From CAZBEA01 sp964519355 (lineage in GTDB: Bacteria > Patescibacteriota > Microgenomatia > Levybacterales > GWA1-39-11): 46,793 bases of DNA. The DNA lies in NCBI GenBank assembly GCA_964519355.1, contig CAZFJW010000001.1, positions 1 through 46,793 on the forward strand. Direction: 5' to 3'. Positions 33,440 to 42,267 of this stretch are shown here, piece by piece (positions within the stretch are counted from its first letter, which is position 1; each line of letters begins with the position of its first letter). The translations under genes were made by a program, and so were the position numbers. The notes below the pieces were generated by a model. The model was not told the origin of the DNA and did no database searches. It saw only the letters and a list, made by a program, of their open reading frames with translations.

Positions 33440-34699
33440 ATGAAAGTACAAGACGTAATGTCGCGTGAGGTAGATTTTGTAAAACCGAATGACCCGGTTG
33501 AACGGGCAGCTCTTCTCATTTTTGGACACAACATACACAGCCTTCCTGTATGTGAAGGAAAAAAGGTAATCGGAATGATTACTGAAAAAGATATTCTTCA
33601 AAGATTTTTCCCTTCAGTGCAGGAATTTATGGAAGACTTTGTTCATTCCTCTGATTTTGAATCCATGGAAGAAAAAGCCTCTGTTATCCTTTCCCTTCCC
33701 GTGAGCAAGATTATGAGCAAAACTATCCACACAGTTCACGCAGACTCTCCAATCCTAAAGGCTCATTCCATGATGAGCATCAAACAAATTGGAAGACTCC
33801 CGGTCGTTGATGATGAGAATAACCTTATCGGAGTACTCACAAAAGGAGATGTTTTCAGGTCTCTTATTGGAGACAAACTTCTGTTTACAGAAAATGAAGA
33901 CTACAATGATTTTCTCTCAAAAACATATTACCAGTCAGTTGATTCTAAAAATCGCCTCGCATTCGAAATGCCGGATCTGGAAAACGAATTTAAAAAACAT
34001 TCTGTCAAAACAGTTTTGGATATAGGATGCGGCACAGGAGATCATTCAATCGAGATGGCAAAAAGAGGATATGTTGTTTTTGGAATTGACAGAAGTCAGG
34101 CAATGATTGATGAGGCCAACAGACGCAAACAGGGTCTTGATCCAAAATTCGCAAAGAACTTGCATTTTTATCACAAAGATGCCGAAGAATTATTCGACGA
34201 ATTAAAAGTAGATTTTGATGCAATTCTTATTCTTGGAAATACTCTCTCACACAATCCTACCAATTTTAAACGGGTAATTATGAAATCATCAGAATATCTA
34301 GCCAAGGGGGGGGTTTTTATAATTCAAAACACAAATTTTGTAAAAATTATTGAAACCAAAAAAAGACTACAGAATTTTTCAATTGTTCCACAATCAGAAA
34401 AATTGATAAAAGAATATGCATTCTTGGAATTTTATGACCAGCCAGAAGACAAAAAAACAATTCTTAAAACCTTTGCAATTCTTGCACACGACAAAAACCG
34501 ATGGCGATGGTCTGGAATTAGAAATAGTCTTATGGCCTACATAGATCACGCGACACTTCCACCACTCTTGAAAAAAGCTGGATTCAAAAATGTAAAGTCC
34601 TATGGATCGAGCTTTGATGGAAGAACTTGGGATTATCTTTTCAGAAAACCTTTCGACCCAAAGAAAAGCGACTGGATGAATATTGTTGCTACTAAATAA
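33440..34699 (+). CDS. CBS-domain pair fused to a class I methyltransferase
   Basis: This 419-residue protein has two CBS motifs (about 1-60 and 85-145: VMSREVDFVKPNDPVERAA, IMSKTIHTVHADSPILKAH). A SAM-dependent methyltransferase follows with motif I VLDIGCGTG (192-200) and the acidic motif II GIDRSQAMIDEA. CBS pairs usually bind adenine nucleotides, so methylation is probably tuned by cell energy state or SAM itself. The methylated substrate is unknown. No clear leaderless-type promoter is visible; a TTGACA at 33428 is too close to the start to serve it. Confidence 0.85.
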   Translation: MKVQDVMSREVDFVKPNDPVERAALLIFGHNIHSLPVCEGKKVIGMITEKDILQRFFPSVQEFMEDFVHSSDFESMEEKASVILSLPVSKIMSKTIHTVHADSPILKAHSMMSIKQIGRLPVVDDENNLIGVLTKGDVFRSLIGDKLLFTENEDYNDFLSKTYYQSVDSKNRLAFEMPDLENEFKKHSVKTVLDIGCGTGDHSIEMAKRGYVVFGIDRSQAMIDEANRRKQGLDPKFAKNLHFYHKDAEELFDELKVDFDAILILGNTLSHNPTNFKRVIMKSSEYLAKGGVFIIQNTNFVKIIETKKRLQNFSIVPQSEKLIKEYAFLEFYDQPEDKKTILKTFAILAHDKNRWRWSGIRNSLMAYIDHATLPPLLKKAGFKNVKSYGSSFDGRTWDYLFRKPFDPKKSDWMNIVATK

Positions 34700-34706
34700 T
34701 TCTTTC

Positions 34707-36362
34707 CTATTTCTTTTTTAATCCTTCAAGAAGTTTTTTCTCTTTTTCTTTAATTTTCTCAGCAGTTCCTCGTCTGGCAAAATGATAGTCATTCATATCT
34801 ACTTGCAAAAATGATCCAATCAAAGGATACACTTTTTTTACAAGATCAGCCTTTTTTTGTTCTACTTTTCTATAATCTGGATGACCCTGAGGAATAGTTC
34901 TCAGCTCTATTTCCCAGAAGAGACTCCTCAAATTCTGTCTTTGCACAAAACGAACTCTATGCGACATTGTAACAACATATTGTGCCAGAACCGGATCTTT
35001 TTTTTCAATTTTATAGAATAGTTCCTCTGCCTGATCAAGTGCTGATTCATACATTTTCTGGAATCTTGTTCCTTCGAATTCAGGCGGAAGTGTCCTCCCA
35101 TGCACAACAGTAAACAGTTCTTTTTGCTGTGTAAGAATCCTATGACGATGCAAATCGCGCCAAGATCCGATACTCATACAAATATCAAAAGCAACAGTTG
35201 CATGCTCAAAAGCGCGAGGAACTTTATACCAGCGAGCGCGCCTTTTTGAAAGAACTTTCTCAAGTAATTTCTTTTTTTGTGTATCACTCATTTTTTTAAC
35301 ATGACCAACTATCTCATCAAATCCCTCATGCGCTGCAGGGAAAATAAGTCCCGCAAGAATTGCATCCTCACCATTCTTGTCATAAGAAATAAGTCTGACA
35401 TCCTCTTTTGATCCGGCACTCTTTTTTGGAATAAATTCTTTTGGGATTTCTTTTTGCGAATTAAGATAATCCCGATATTCTATTGCAGCTTCCCCATGTG
35501 CTCGTCGTAAAAAGGAAGGAATTATTTTCTCAAGTTCCACAAGCCCAGCTTCAGCAGCCCATCGAATTTCTCCAAGTCTGTGATCCAGAGATCTTGCAAC
35601 TAGATATTCAAATGCCTGACCATTCCCAAAAAATGCAACTTGGGACAGCGTTGCCATTGGCAAAAGCCCGCGAACTGTATCATATGCTTTTGCTTTTAAA
35701 ACAAGAACATTTTCTTCAGGAAAATGAGATTTTAATTCTTCAAAATATTCCCCCACCATTTTTGTATATGTATCAAAAAGGTTGTCCATTACCCTTTTGT
35801 ATTCCTTCTCAAGACCTATTTTCTCCAGATCCGGATCTATGTAATACCTATATTTTCCTTTTATTTTTGATGAGTAATCTACATATCTCGTTGATTTCTC
35901 AATTGGAGCAAGTCCGAGCCTCATATCCTCAAAGTGTTTTATTGCAATTTGTGAAAGCGAAGAATATATAAGATGTGCTCCCGCCATTTGTGCAATCGAA
36001 TCATCTCCGTATTGAGCAAGCCACTTCACATAAAATTCCCTCCCTTTGGGATTGGAGAAAATAAGCTCTACTGGATACCTATGAAAAAAGGAGATAAGTC
36101 TTTTTAATGATGTTCCATACCTGCTTTTTTCCTCAATAAACGGGCCGATAAATTCTCTTAAAAATATTGCTCTCAGGTCATCTTTTGCACGTGAAGTCCT
36201 AGAACATAATGCGCCAATTACTTCAGGTGGAAGAAATGAGACTGCAAATGCGTTTTTATCACTGTTTGTAAAGAATGGCTCGATGAGAAATTTTTCTTTT
36301 TTTGAAAACTCAGGCCTATCAAAAAGTGGAGAGAAAGAATTAAGAGTATTATTTTTTTTCAT
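34707..36362 (-). CDS. Double-domain ThyX-like (flavin-dependent thymidylate synthase family) protein
   Basis: This 551-residue protein contains two ThyX-like halves. The first has ALCSRTSRAKDDLRAI (51-66), EKSTRYVDY (155-163) and LLPMATLSQVAFFGNGQAFEYL. The second has LHRHRILTQQKELFTVV (404-420) and QRQNLRSLFWEIELRTIPQGHP. Canonical ThyX is about 220-250 residues with RHRxxSxNExSxR; here only the second half keeps RHR and the serines are replaced. It may still make dTMP from dUMP with methylene-THF and FAD, because dut, tmk and dcd are its operon partners. Confidence 0.8.
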   Translation of the reverse strand: MKKNNTLNSFSPLFDRPEFSKKEKFLIEPFFTNSDKNAFAVSFLPPEVIGALCSRTSRAKDDLRAIFLREFIGPFIEEKSRYGTSLKRLISFFHRYPVELIFSNPKGREFYVKWLAQYGDDSIAQMAGAHLIYSSLSQIAIKHFEDMRLGLAPIEKSTRYVDYSSKIKGKYRYYIDPDLEKIGLEKEYKRVMDNLFDTYTKMVGEYFEELKSHFPEENVLVLKAKAYDTVRGLLPMATLSQVAFFGNGQAFEYLVARSLDHRLGEIRWAAEAGLVELEKIIPSFLRRAHGEAAIEYRDYLNSQKEIPKEFIPKKSAGSKEDVRLISYDKNGEDAILAGLIFPAAHEGFDEIVGHVKKMSDTQKKKLLEKVLSKRRARWYKVPRAFEHATVAFDICMSIGSWRDLHRHRILTQQKELFTVVHGRTLPPEFEGTRFQKMYESALDQAEELFYKIEKKDPVLAQYVVTMSHRVRFVQRQNLRSLFWEIELRTIPQGHPDYRKVEQKKADLVKKVYPLIGSFLQVDMNDYHFARRGTAEKIKEKEKKLLEGLKKK

Positions 36363-36413
36363 ATCCTGCCAAGGAAATTTTAAACCAGTTTTAAGATGTC
36401 GTCAACTACAAAG

Positions 36414-36845
36414 CTACCCAGTGGAGCCAAATCCACCCCTGGATTTTTCCGACATTTTTTCAATTCCCAAAAGCTGGCTCTGATCAATTTTTACAATGAC
36501 ACATTGTGCTATTCTTTCCCCACGCTCTACCAATACTTCTTTTTTTGAAAAATTAAGAACTTGAAGTTTCAATTCATCTTCTTCCCCGCAATAGTCCTGA
36601 TCAATAATTCCCACCCCGTTTGGGATAAGCAGCTGTTTTTTAATTGGAGTCGAACTTCTCGGAAGTAAAAAGAGCCCATACCCATCTGGAATTTTTACGA
36701 CTAAATTCAATGGGATAAGTTTCACCTCAAATGAGGGAATCACTGTTTCGACACGTGCCACCAAATCAAATCCGATTGATCCCTCAGTTTTATATTCTGG
36801 ATCCGGGAGGTCTTTTTCTATTTTTTTGTATATGAGACTTGCCAT
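36414..36845 (-). CDS. dut: dUTP diphosphatase
   Basis: This 143-residue trimeric-type dUTPase has all five motifs in order: SIGFDL, PRSSTPIK, NGVGIIDQDYCGEEDEL, GERIAQCVI and the C-terminal RGGFGSTG. It turns dUTP into dUMP, the substrate of thymidylate synthase. It begins one base after the tmk stop and is 51 bases before the ThyX-like gene. Confidence 0.96.
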   Translation of the reverse strand: MASLIYKKIEKDLPDPEYKTEGSIGFDLVARVETVIPSFEVKLIPLNLVVKIPDGYGLFLLPRSSTPIKKQLLIPNGVGIIDQDYCGEEDELKLQVLNFSKKEVLVERGERIAQCVIVKIDQSQLLGIEKMSEKSRGGFGSTG

Positions 36846-36846
36846 A

Positions 36847-37569
36847 TTAAATAATCTTCTTTTTCTTTAAAACCGATACTACTTCATTGTGAATTTCTTC
36901 AATTGATAAGAGCTTTCCCTCTTTCACACAATCAATTTTAACCCAATGAGAGAATCTTTCCAAGAGGCCAAGATATGCCTTTTCACTATTTTTCAAATAC
37001 GCAACATTTCCTTCTACAATATCTTTTGTTTTGCCCTTGGTGTATGCCCTTCCCGCTCTGTCTGTATTTTGCATGAGCCTTTGTGCATATTTGTACGGTA
37101 CATATAGGAAAACAACCAAATCCTCAGGAGGAAGTTTATTTTCTTTGTATTCCAATTCCAAAGACCATTTTAAATACTCCTCTCGTTCCTTTTTCTCAAG
37201 ACGTGATGACTGATGAGCAAGGTTTGAGGGTGTATAGCGATTCAAAAGAACTATTTTTCCAGATTTGAGCCATGAATAAATTTTCTTTGCAGCAGCTAGA
37301 CGATCAAGGGCATATGGAAAAGAAATAAGATATGGATTAACAGTTGCCAAATCACCAAATTCCCCTCGTAGATACCTGGCTATGAATTTCCCATAGAATG
37401 AGTCGTAATACTGAGGAAAATCTACAGTTTGTGTCTTTATTTTTTTCTCATCAATGTATTTTTTCAAAAGCTGCAGCTGAGTCGTTTTCCCTGATCCATC
37501 GCTTCCTTCTATAACAATAAGTTTTCCTGGATAATTGTTCTTTGGTATATACGAGTCTAATTTTTGCAT
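36847..37569 (-). CDS. tmk: Thymidylate kinase
   Basis: This 240-residue protein phosphorylates dTMP. It has a P-loop GSDGSGKTTQL, the DFPQYYDSFYGKFIARYLRG segment, the LLNRYTPSNLAHQ Arg-containing motif and a lid region (NTDRAGRAYTKGK). The start at 37569 (MQKLDSYIPK) is preferred because the longer frame to 37650 would run 50 bases into plsC. It is 31 bases downstream of plsC. Confidence 0.93.
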   Translation of the reverse strand: MQKLDSYIPKNNYPGKLIVIEGSDGSGKTTQLQLLKKYIDEKKIKTQTVDFPQYYDSFYGKFIARYLRGEFGDLATVNPYLISFPYALDRLAAAKKIYSWLKSGKIVLLNRYTPSNLAHQSSRLEKKEREEYLKWSLELEYKENKLPPEDLVVFLYVPYKYAQRLMQNTDRAGRAYTKGKTKDIVEGNVAYLKNSEKAYLGLLERFSHWVKIDCVKEGKLLSIEEIHNEVVSVLKKKKII

Positions 37570-37600
37570 TAGTCTTTTTGAATTTTTAACACATGGTTTT

Positions 37601-38517
37601 TCATCTATTTGAGTAAACTCCTCTATACTCTGCGGGCAGAAGGCCTGCAACGAGTTTCATTGTACGATCCATAAGTTCCTTTTGTCCACTGGTGCTTTCC
37701 ATATCAATTCCGGCACCAAGAAGTGAAACAGGTGTGCTCTTGCCAACTGCAACTTGCGCATTTGTACCTCTTTTTGGGAGTGCTCTATCGACCGGAAAAA
37801 CAATTTCCGTGTTCCAAATACCAAGGGGCAGCACGCGCGTTTCGGGGTGCATCAGCATGTATCGAGACACTTTGGGATTGGCTTCTTTCAATTGCGCAGA
37901 TCTGCTTCTCGTACCTTCTGGAAACACAACTAAGGGATGTCCCGCCTCAAGTACCATTTTGCTTGCCTGAGCTGCTCTTGCATTTACTTGTGATTNNNNN
38001 NNNNNNNNNNNNNNNNNNNNNNNNNNNNNNNNNNNNNNNNNNNNNNNNNNNNNNNNNNNNNNNNNNNNNNNNNNNNNNNNNNNNNNNNNNNNNNNCCCGC
38101 CTCAAGTACCATTTTGCTTGCCTGAGCTGCTCTTGCATTTACTTGTGATTTCTTGTCTTTGTCACCCTCTGTTGCAGGCTCCAGGGTATCTGGCCATACA
38201 GGAATCCCATTTACCCCGCTTGCCATAAATCGAGTAAACCATTGCTGATTAAGTTTCAGACCAACAAGAAAAACCGGATCGGGAAGCCGGTACGTTGCAA
38301 AGACATCTTTTATCACTGGCCCATCGGCATTACTGATGTGATTGGCAACAACAAGATGTGGAACTCCTTCTCGCATCAAATCCCGCGCTTCAATTAAATT
38401 AGCCGATCCCCTAACTCCGATTTCGGGCGTTGCCCAATGCAATAATAAATCCATTGCGGCTCCCGATGTTCTCCTCTGCTGATCAACTCCTGCGTCTCGT
38501 AGTTCTTTTTCAATCAT
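37601..38517 (-). CDS. plsC: 1-acylglycerol-3-phosphate acyltransferase (PlsC-like), interrupted by a false gap
   Basis: Removing the 100 Ns and one copy of the 55-base duplication leaves one open frame of 254 codons. The N-terminal part has NHISNADGP (NHxSxxD acyltransferase motif) and the C-terminal part FPEGTRSRS, so this is a PlsC-type enzyme making phosphatidic acid from an acyl donor. As scaffolded it appears as two broken pieces (37601-37957 and 37984-38517). Its ATG overlaps the dcd stop (ATGA). No fatty-acid synthase is seen, so acyl groups may be scavenged. Confidence 0.88.
37941..38150. other. Scaffold gap: 100 Ns flanked by an identical 55-base duplication
   Basis: Bases 37941-37995 and 38096-38150 are identical over 55 bases and flank exactly 100 Ns (37996-38095). 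Collapsing them restores the plsC frame, so the true sequence is 155 bases shorter and the gap is an unmerged contig overlap. Confidence 0.95.
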
Positions 38518-39089
38518 GATCGTATATCCTTTTGAATTCTTGATTCATCTGGCCCTTTTTGCCCGATATACTTGGCTCCCTTTTTTTTATAGTACGGGAC
38601 GTCCGCGGGCGAACTCATTTGCATAAATGCTACAGAACAAATCCTCATCCCCGGATACAGCGCAACTGCCATTTTTCCCATGTTTGACAGTTCAAGAGTT
38701 ATATTCCCACGGAATCCGCATTCAATACTCGCAGCAGTTGAATGAACCATAATTCCAAGTCTTCCAATGCTCGACCTTCCCTCAAGACTTCCCACAAGAT
38801 CATCGGGCACCTCAATATATTCAACTGTCATCCCAAGTACAAATTCACCCGGCTGAATAATAAAGGGCTCATTTTTTTTCTTTTTGACTTCACGCGTTAT
38901 CTCCTCCCCAATATTTTCCATAAATGGATCAATATAGGGATATTTGCTATGGTCGAAAATTCGAAAAACATTCCCAAGACGCAAATCAATTGAATTAGAG
39001 CCAAGTTGTGATGCAAGATCCGGTGTCGGTTTAATAACTATTTTTTTTGATTTTATGTGTTTTCTTATATCCCGATCTGAAAGAATCAT
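38514..39089 (-). CDS. dcd: dCTP deaminase
   Basis: This 191-residue protein converts dCTP to dUTP. Diagnostic are SNSIDLRLGNVFRIF, the LEGRSSIGRLGIMVHSTA core and AASIECGFRGNITLELSN, with the catalytic Glu in the LELSN/IECGF region. The start at 39089 (MILSDRD) is chosen because a TATAAT with a TGC extension lies nine bases upstream; a longer frame to 39224 has no support. It is first in the operon dcd-plsC-tmk-dut-thyX-like. Confidence 0.95.
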   Translation of the reverse strand: MILSDRDIRKHIKSKKIVIKPTPDLASQLGSNSIDLRLGNVFRIFDHSKYPYIDPFMENIGEEITREVKKKKNEPFIIQPGEFVLGMTVEYIEVPDDLVGSLEGRSSIGRLGIMVHSTAASIECGFRGNITLELSNMGKMAVALYPGMRICSVAFMQMSSPADVPYYKKKGAKYIGQKGPDESRIQKDIRS

Positions 39090-39183
39090 TTGACAGTCAT
39101 TATAGCAAAAACCCACGCTTCCAGAATGCGCGATTGACACACTTATAAAAATATAATACATTGATGAGAGCTGCCATTTATAT

Positions 39184-40689
39184 ATGGGATTTATTCGTGT
39201 ATTATTTTCTTCCCCCAAGCGCATTGCGCAAACTCTCGTTGTATTTTTGGCGATTCTGGCAGTTCCGGTTACACTTGTTCTTGTTCAACAGCAGCAGGAT
39301 CTCAGACAACGTGCATCTGAAGCAATCCCAGTTACTCCTGGTGACTACAATGCGGATGGCAATATCAAACCTGGCCCACCTGGATACGATGCGATATTTG
39401 ACCCAACACAAGGGGGCTGGGTTTATGTACCTATAACCAATAATAACTCTGACTCTAATCCGCCTACAGATTCAGGACAACAAATTCCTTTTGACTGCGG
39501 AGGACAAAACGGATGTATGTGCTATTCAGATGGCGAGTGCTCGAGCGGGTACTGTAAAAAGACCACTCCAGATAGTGAAAATCAACTATCACCAGGCACT
39601 TGTGACACCCGACCGGCAGTTGACCCGTGCACACAAGACACTGGGAGGAGTAATGACTGCACATGCACAACTGATCCTCAATGCAGAAGCTCCTTTTGTG
39701 AGATTGCCTCAGGCTCTCAGTCCGGAACATGCAAAACACCCCCAACCTTAGACAGCAACACCAATTCTGATCAGATAAAAATCGTCCTTACTAAAGGATC
39801 AATCCCAGCTACAAATATTGCGGTTTCACTAAAAATCCTTGTAAAAAGCTCCCAAGGAGGCACCATGCTTGAACTCACCAGAACTACGGATACAGACGGA
39901 AAAGCAACTTTTGATATCCCAAATTCTCTTTCATCATCGCTTTGTCGGGATAAGGGATTATCTACAACATACTGCAGATATTTAGAAAGATATTTCACAC
40001 GATATTTCGAACTGGAGCTGTCGATCACAAGTTCTAATATCGTCTTTTCAGATACGAATACAAACGTAAAAGAAATAAGCATGTCTTCAAGCGGAAATTT
40101 CCCAACCGATCCGCTTACATTTCAAATTACAGACAACAACCCAACCCCAACCCCAACTCCATCCCCTACACCTACTGGAATACCAGATTCAGGAATGTCT
40201 ATCACGCTTACTCAGCCCAATGGCGGAGAGCAGATTCCAGCAGGCGTACCTTACAAAGTTAAATGGAATCAAACCTCTAATATCGTAAAAGTGTGGATTG
40301 AATATTACGTTGGATCTGGAAATGGAGTCTTTATTGCCGACGCAATTAACTCATCCGGCACTTCAGGAGAATATTCATGGACACCCACCACCAATCTTGC
40401 AGGGTCGGGAAATGTAAAAATTATAATCCGCGGCAAAGCAGATCCCGCGTCTAATACAGCCGTGTCTGACGAGACAAATGCTACATTCTCAATTTCAGCT
40501 CCCGTAACGTATCAATGTGATTTTGATGGACAGGATGGACCAGATCTCAAAGACTACACGATTTGGCTCAGCGAATTTAAGAATGGGTCAACTGAGAAAA
40601 AGTCAGACTGTGATAGAAATGGAATTATTGATATATTTGATTATGCAATGTGGCTCGGAGAATTTAGAAAGAAAAATGCGGCTCAATAA
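39184..40689 (+). CDS. Anchored surface protein with Cys modules and C-terminal dockerin-like pair
   Basis: This 501-residue protein has an N-terminal membrane segment followed by QQQQDLRQRASE, two Cys mini-modules (CMCYSDGECSSGYC, CTCTTDPQCRSSFC) and a beta-rich region. A TP-linker and a Ser-Thr-rich-type domain (LTQPNGGEQIPAGVPYKVKW) follow. The C-terminal double motif has DYTIWLSEF and DYAMWLGEF, each near an acidic Ca-type loop. That ending looks like a dockerin variant. A TATAAT at 39152-39157 gives a leader of about 20 bases. It opens a four-gene surface block. Confidence 0.75.
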   Translation: MGFIRVLFSSPKRIAQTLVVFLAILAVPVTLVLVQQQQDLRQRASEAIPVTPGDYNADGNIKPGPPGYDAIFDPTQGGWVYVPITNNNSDSNPPTDSGQQIPFDCGGQNGCMCYSDGECSSGYCKKTTPDSENQLSPGTCDTRPAVDPCTQDTGRSNDCTCTTDPQCRSSFCEIASGSQSGTCKTPPTLDSNTNSDQIKIVLTKGSIPATNIAVSLKILVKSSQGGTMLELTRTTDTDGKATFDIPNSLSSSLCRDKGLSTTYCRYLERYFTRYFELELSITSSNIVFSDTNTNVKEISMSSSGNFPTDPLTFQITDNNPTPTPTPSPTPTGIPDSGMSITLTQPNGGEQIPAGVPYKVKWNQTSNIVKVWIEYYVGSGNGVFIADAINSSGTSGEYSWTPTTNLAGSGNVKIIIRGKADPASNTAVSDETNATFSISAPVTYQCDFDGQDGPDLKDYTIWLSEFKNGSTEKKSDCDRNGIIDIFDYAMWLGEFRKKNAAQ

Positions 40690-40695
40690 AACTAT

Positions 40696-42264
40696 ATGAG
40701 AAAAAAACTATTTTTTGGATTTATCATGCTTCTTCTTACAGCGGGAATTCCACTTACCCTTATTGCTGTTAAAAACCAACAAGATACCAGATCCCGTGCG
40801 AGTACGGAAGCAGTAAAATTTTTCTTCAATCCAAATGAAGCACTCAATAGCGCACCTGGTTCTGAAGTTCCACTTACCCTGAGAATGAATACTAACGGCA
40901 ATCCTGTCGCTGCAATGGACGTAACACTTATATATGACAAGGCAAAACTAGAACTTGTAAGTGTTGATGATTCGAACTCGAATTTTGGAGCCAACATTCA
41001 CTCGAACACCCCCAACAACACCACAGGAGAAATTCGATACGCAGCAACAGCAAAAGATAATAACCCGATAACGGGCGCGGAGGTCGACATCGCAACATTT
41101 AAGTTTAAAACCAAACCAATTACAGGGGATGCCAATGGAGCACAAGTTGGGCTCTCTTCATTAAAAGTTGCAACGAGTGGCCAGGTCAACAATGAGCTTT
41201 CAGCAAATTTTGATATTGCAAGAATCACAATAACAACAACTAACCAGCCGCCAGGAAACAAACCCTTAGTTTGCGAGTATTATGGAGACGTAAATGAAGA
41301 TAATGTGTTGAGTGGAGAAGATGCAGTTTTAATATTGCAAATTGCAACAGGAGGGACATTCACCGTTGCCCAAAAAAGCAATGCAGATTTGGACAATAAT
41401 GGGAAGGTTGAAATAGCAGACTCACTCATGCTGCGCAGATATCTTGAAGGACTCGAAACAACATTTCCTGTATGTAATAACCATCCCGTCTGCACCAATC
41501 CGAATAGTTTTAATTCTACGGTTCTTGGATGTGAACAATGTCTTGCGTGTGGATCACTCACCTGGTGCGAAAATATGCTGCAAGGGAATGTCGGAGGTCC
41601 AAGAATGAGCGGATGTGTCAACTCCACCAATAACAACTGTCAGTCACGAGGCGGAACACCACGAACCACTTGCCCCACAGAGCTCACTGATAACCCAGTG
41701 TGCGTTTCACTGACACCGTCTGTGACATCTGGACAGCCCCCATTAAGTGTTGGATTTACTGGCGTTGGGAAGAATGATTTTGGGACAATTTATAGGATGA
41801 AAATAGATTGGGGAGATGGAACACCAGGGTCAGATATGTCCTATGGAGGAGTGGTAGGCAGCACAGTAACAAGACAATTTGACCCTCATAGTTATACTAC
41901 TCCTGGAATATACACAGCCAAACTTACCGTATATGGTAATGACAACTCTCACAGCGTAACAAGCCCCGCCTGCCAAGCGACAATAACTGTCGGCTCTGTC
42001 CCAACACGCACACCCACCCCAACACCTACAAGAACACCAACACCTACACCAACTGCTTCTCCAACACCGACAAGTGTGCCTTTGGTATGTAATAATGATA
42101 ACGATAACGATATTGACACGGATGACTACAATGTGTGGCTCAATGAATTTAAAAATGGTACAGGAACAAGATCAGACTGCGACGGCACTGAAGGAGTTAG
42201 TATTTTCGATTATGCTAAATGGCTGGGTGAGTACAGAAAATATGTCACAGCCAACAATCCATAA
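40696..42264 (+). CDS. Surface scaffold: cohesin-like, dockerin, PKD and dockerin-like modules
   Basis: This 522-residue protein has a membrane segment, then KNQQDTRSRAS and a cohesin-like domain (VKFFFNPNEALNSAPGSEVP, AAMDVTLIYDKAKLELVSV). A type I dockerin follows (YGDVNEDNVLSGEDAVLIL, DLDNNGKVEIADSLMLRRYL), then a Cys-rich patch, a PKD domain (MKIDWGDGTPG, PGIYTAKLTVYG), a TP-linker and a C-terminal dockerin-like pair (DYNVWLNEF, DYAKWLGEY). Cohesin and dockerin on one chain allow head-to-tail assembly. It starts six bases after the previous stop. Confidence 0.82.
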   Translation: MRKKLFFGFIMLLLTAGIPLTLIAVKNQQDTRSRASTEAVKFFFNPNEALNSAPGSEVPLTLRMNTNGNPVAAMDVTLIYDKAKLELVSVDDSNSNFGANIHSNTPNNTTGEIRYAATAKDNNPITGAEVDIATFKFKTKPITGDANGAQVGLSSLKVATSGQVNNELSANFDIARITITTTNQPPGNKPLVCEYYGDVNEDNVLSGEDAVLILQIATGGTFTVAQKSNADLDNNGKVEIADSLMLRRYLEGLETTFPVCNNHPVCTNPNSFNSTVLGCEQCLACGSLTWCENMLQGNVGGPRMSGCVNSTNNNCQSRGGTPRTTCPTELTDNPVCVSLTPSVTSGQPPLSVGFTGVGKNDFGTIYRMKIDWGDGTPGSDMSYGGVVGSTVTRQFDPHSYTTPGIYTAKLTVYGNDNSHSVTSPACQATITVGSVPTRTPTPTPTRTPTPTPTASPTPTSVPLVCNNDNDNDIDTDDYNVWLNEFKNGTGTRSDCDGTEGVSIFDYAKWLGEYRKYVTANNP

Positions 42265-42267
42265 AAT

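Noticed and set aside
37601..38517. Two separate or frameshifted acyltransferase genes
   Set aside because: The break coincides with an unmerged 55-base overlap and Ns; the collapsed sequence is in frame.
39161..39436. Alternative frame starting at ATG 39164 six bases after TATAAT
   Set aside because: The spacing is attractive, but the product is a shadow of the surface protein in another frame, whose QQDxRxRA motif is conserved.
42000..42075. Tandem repeat array or CRISPR-like repeat
   Set aside because: This is a coding Thr/Pro linker with irregular codons; similar linkers occur in other surface proteins, and no CRISPR repeat-spacer pattern or cas gene is present.
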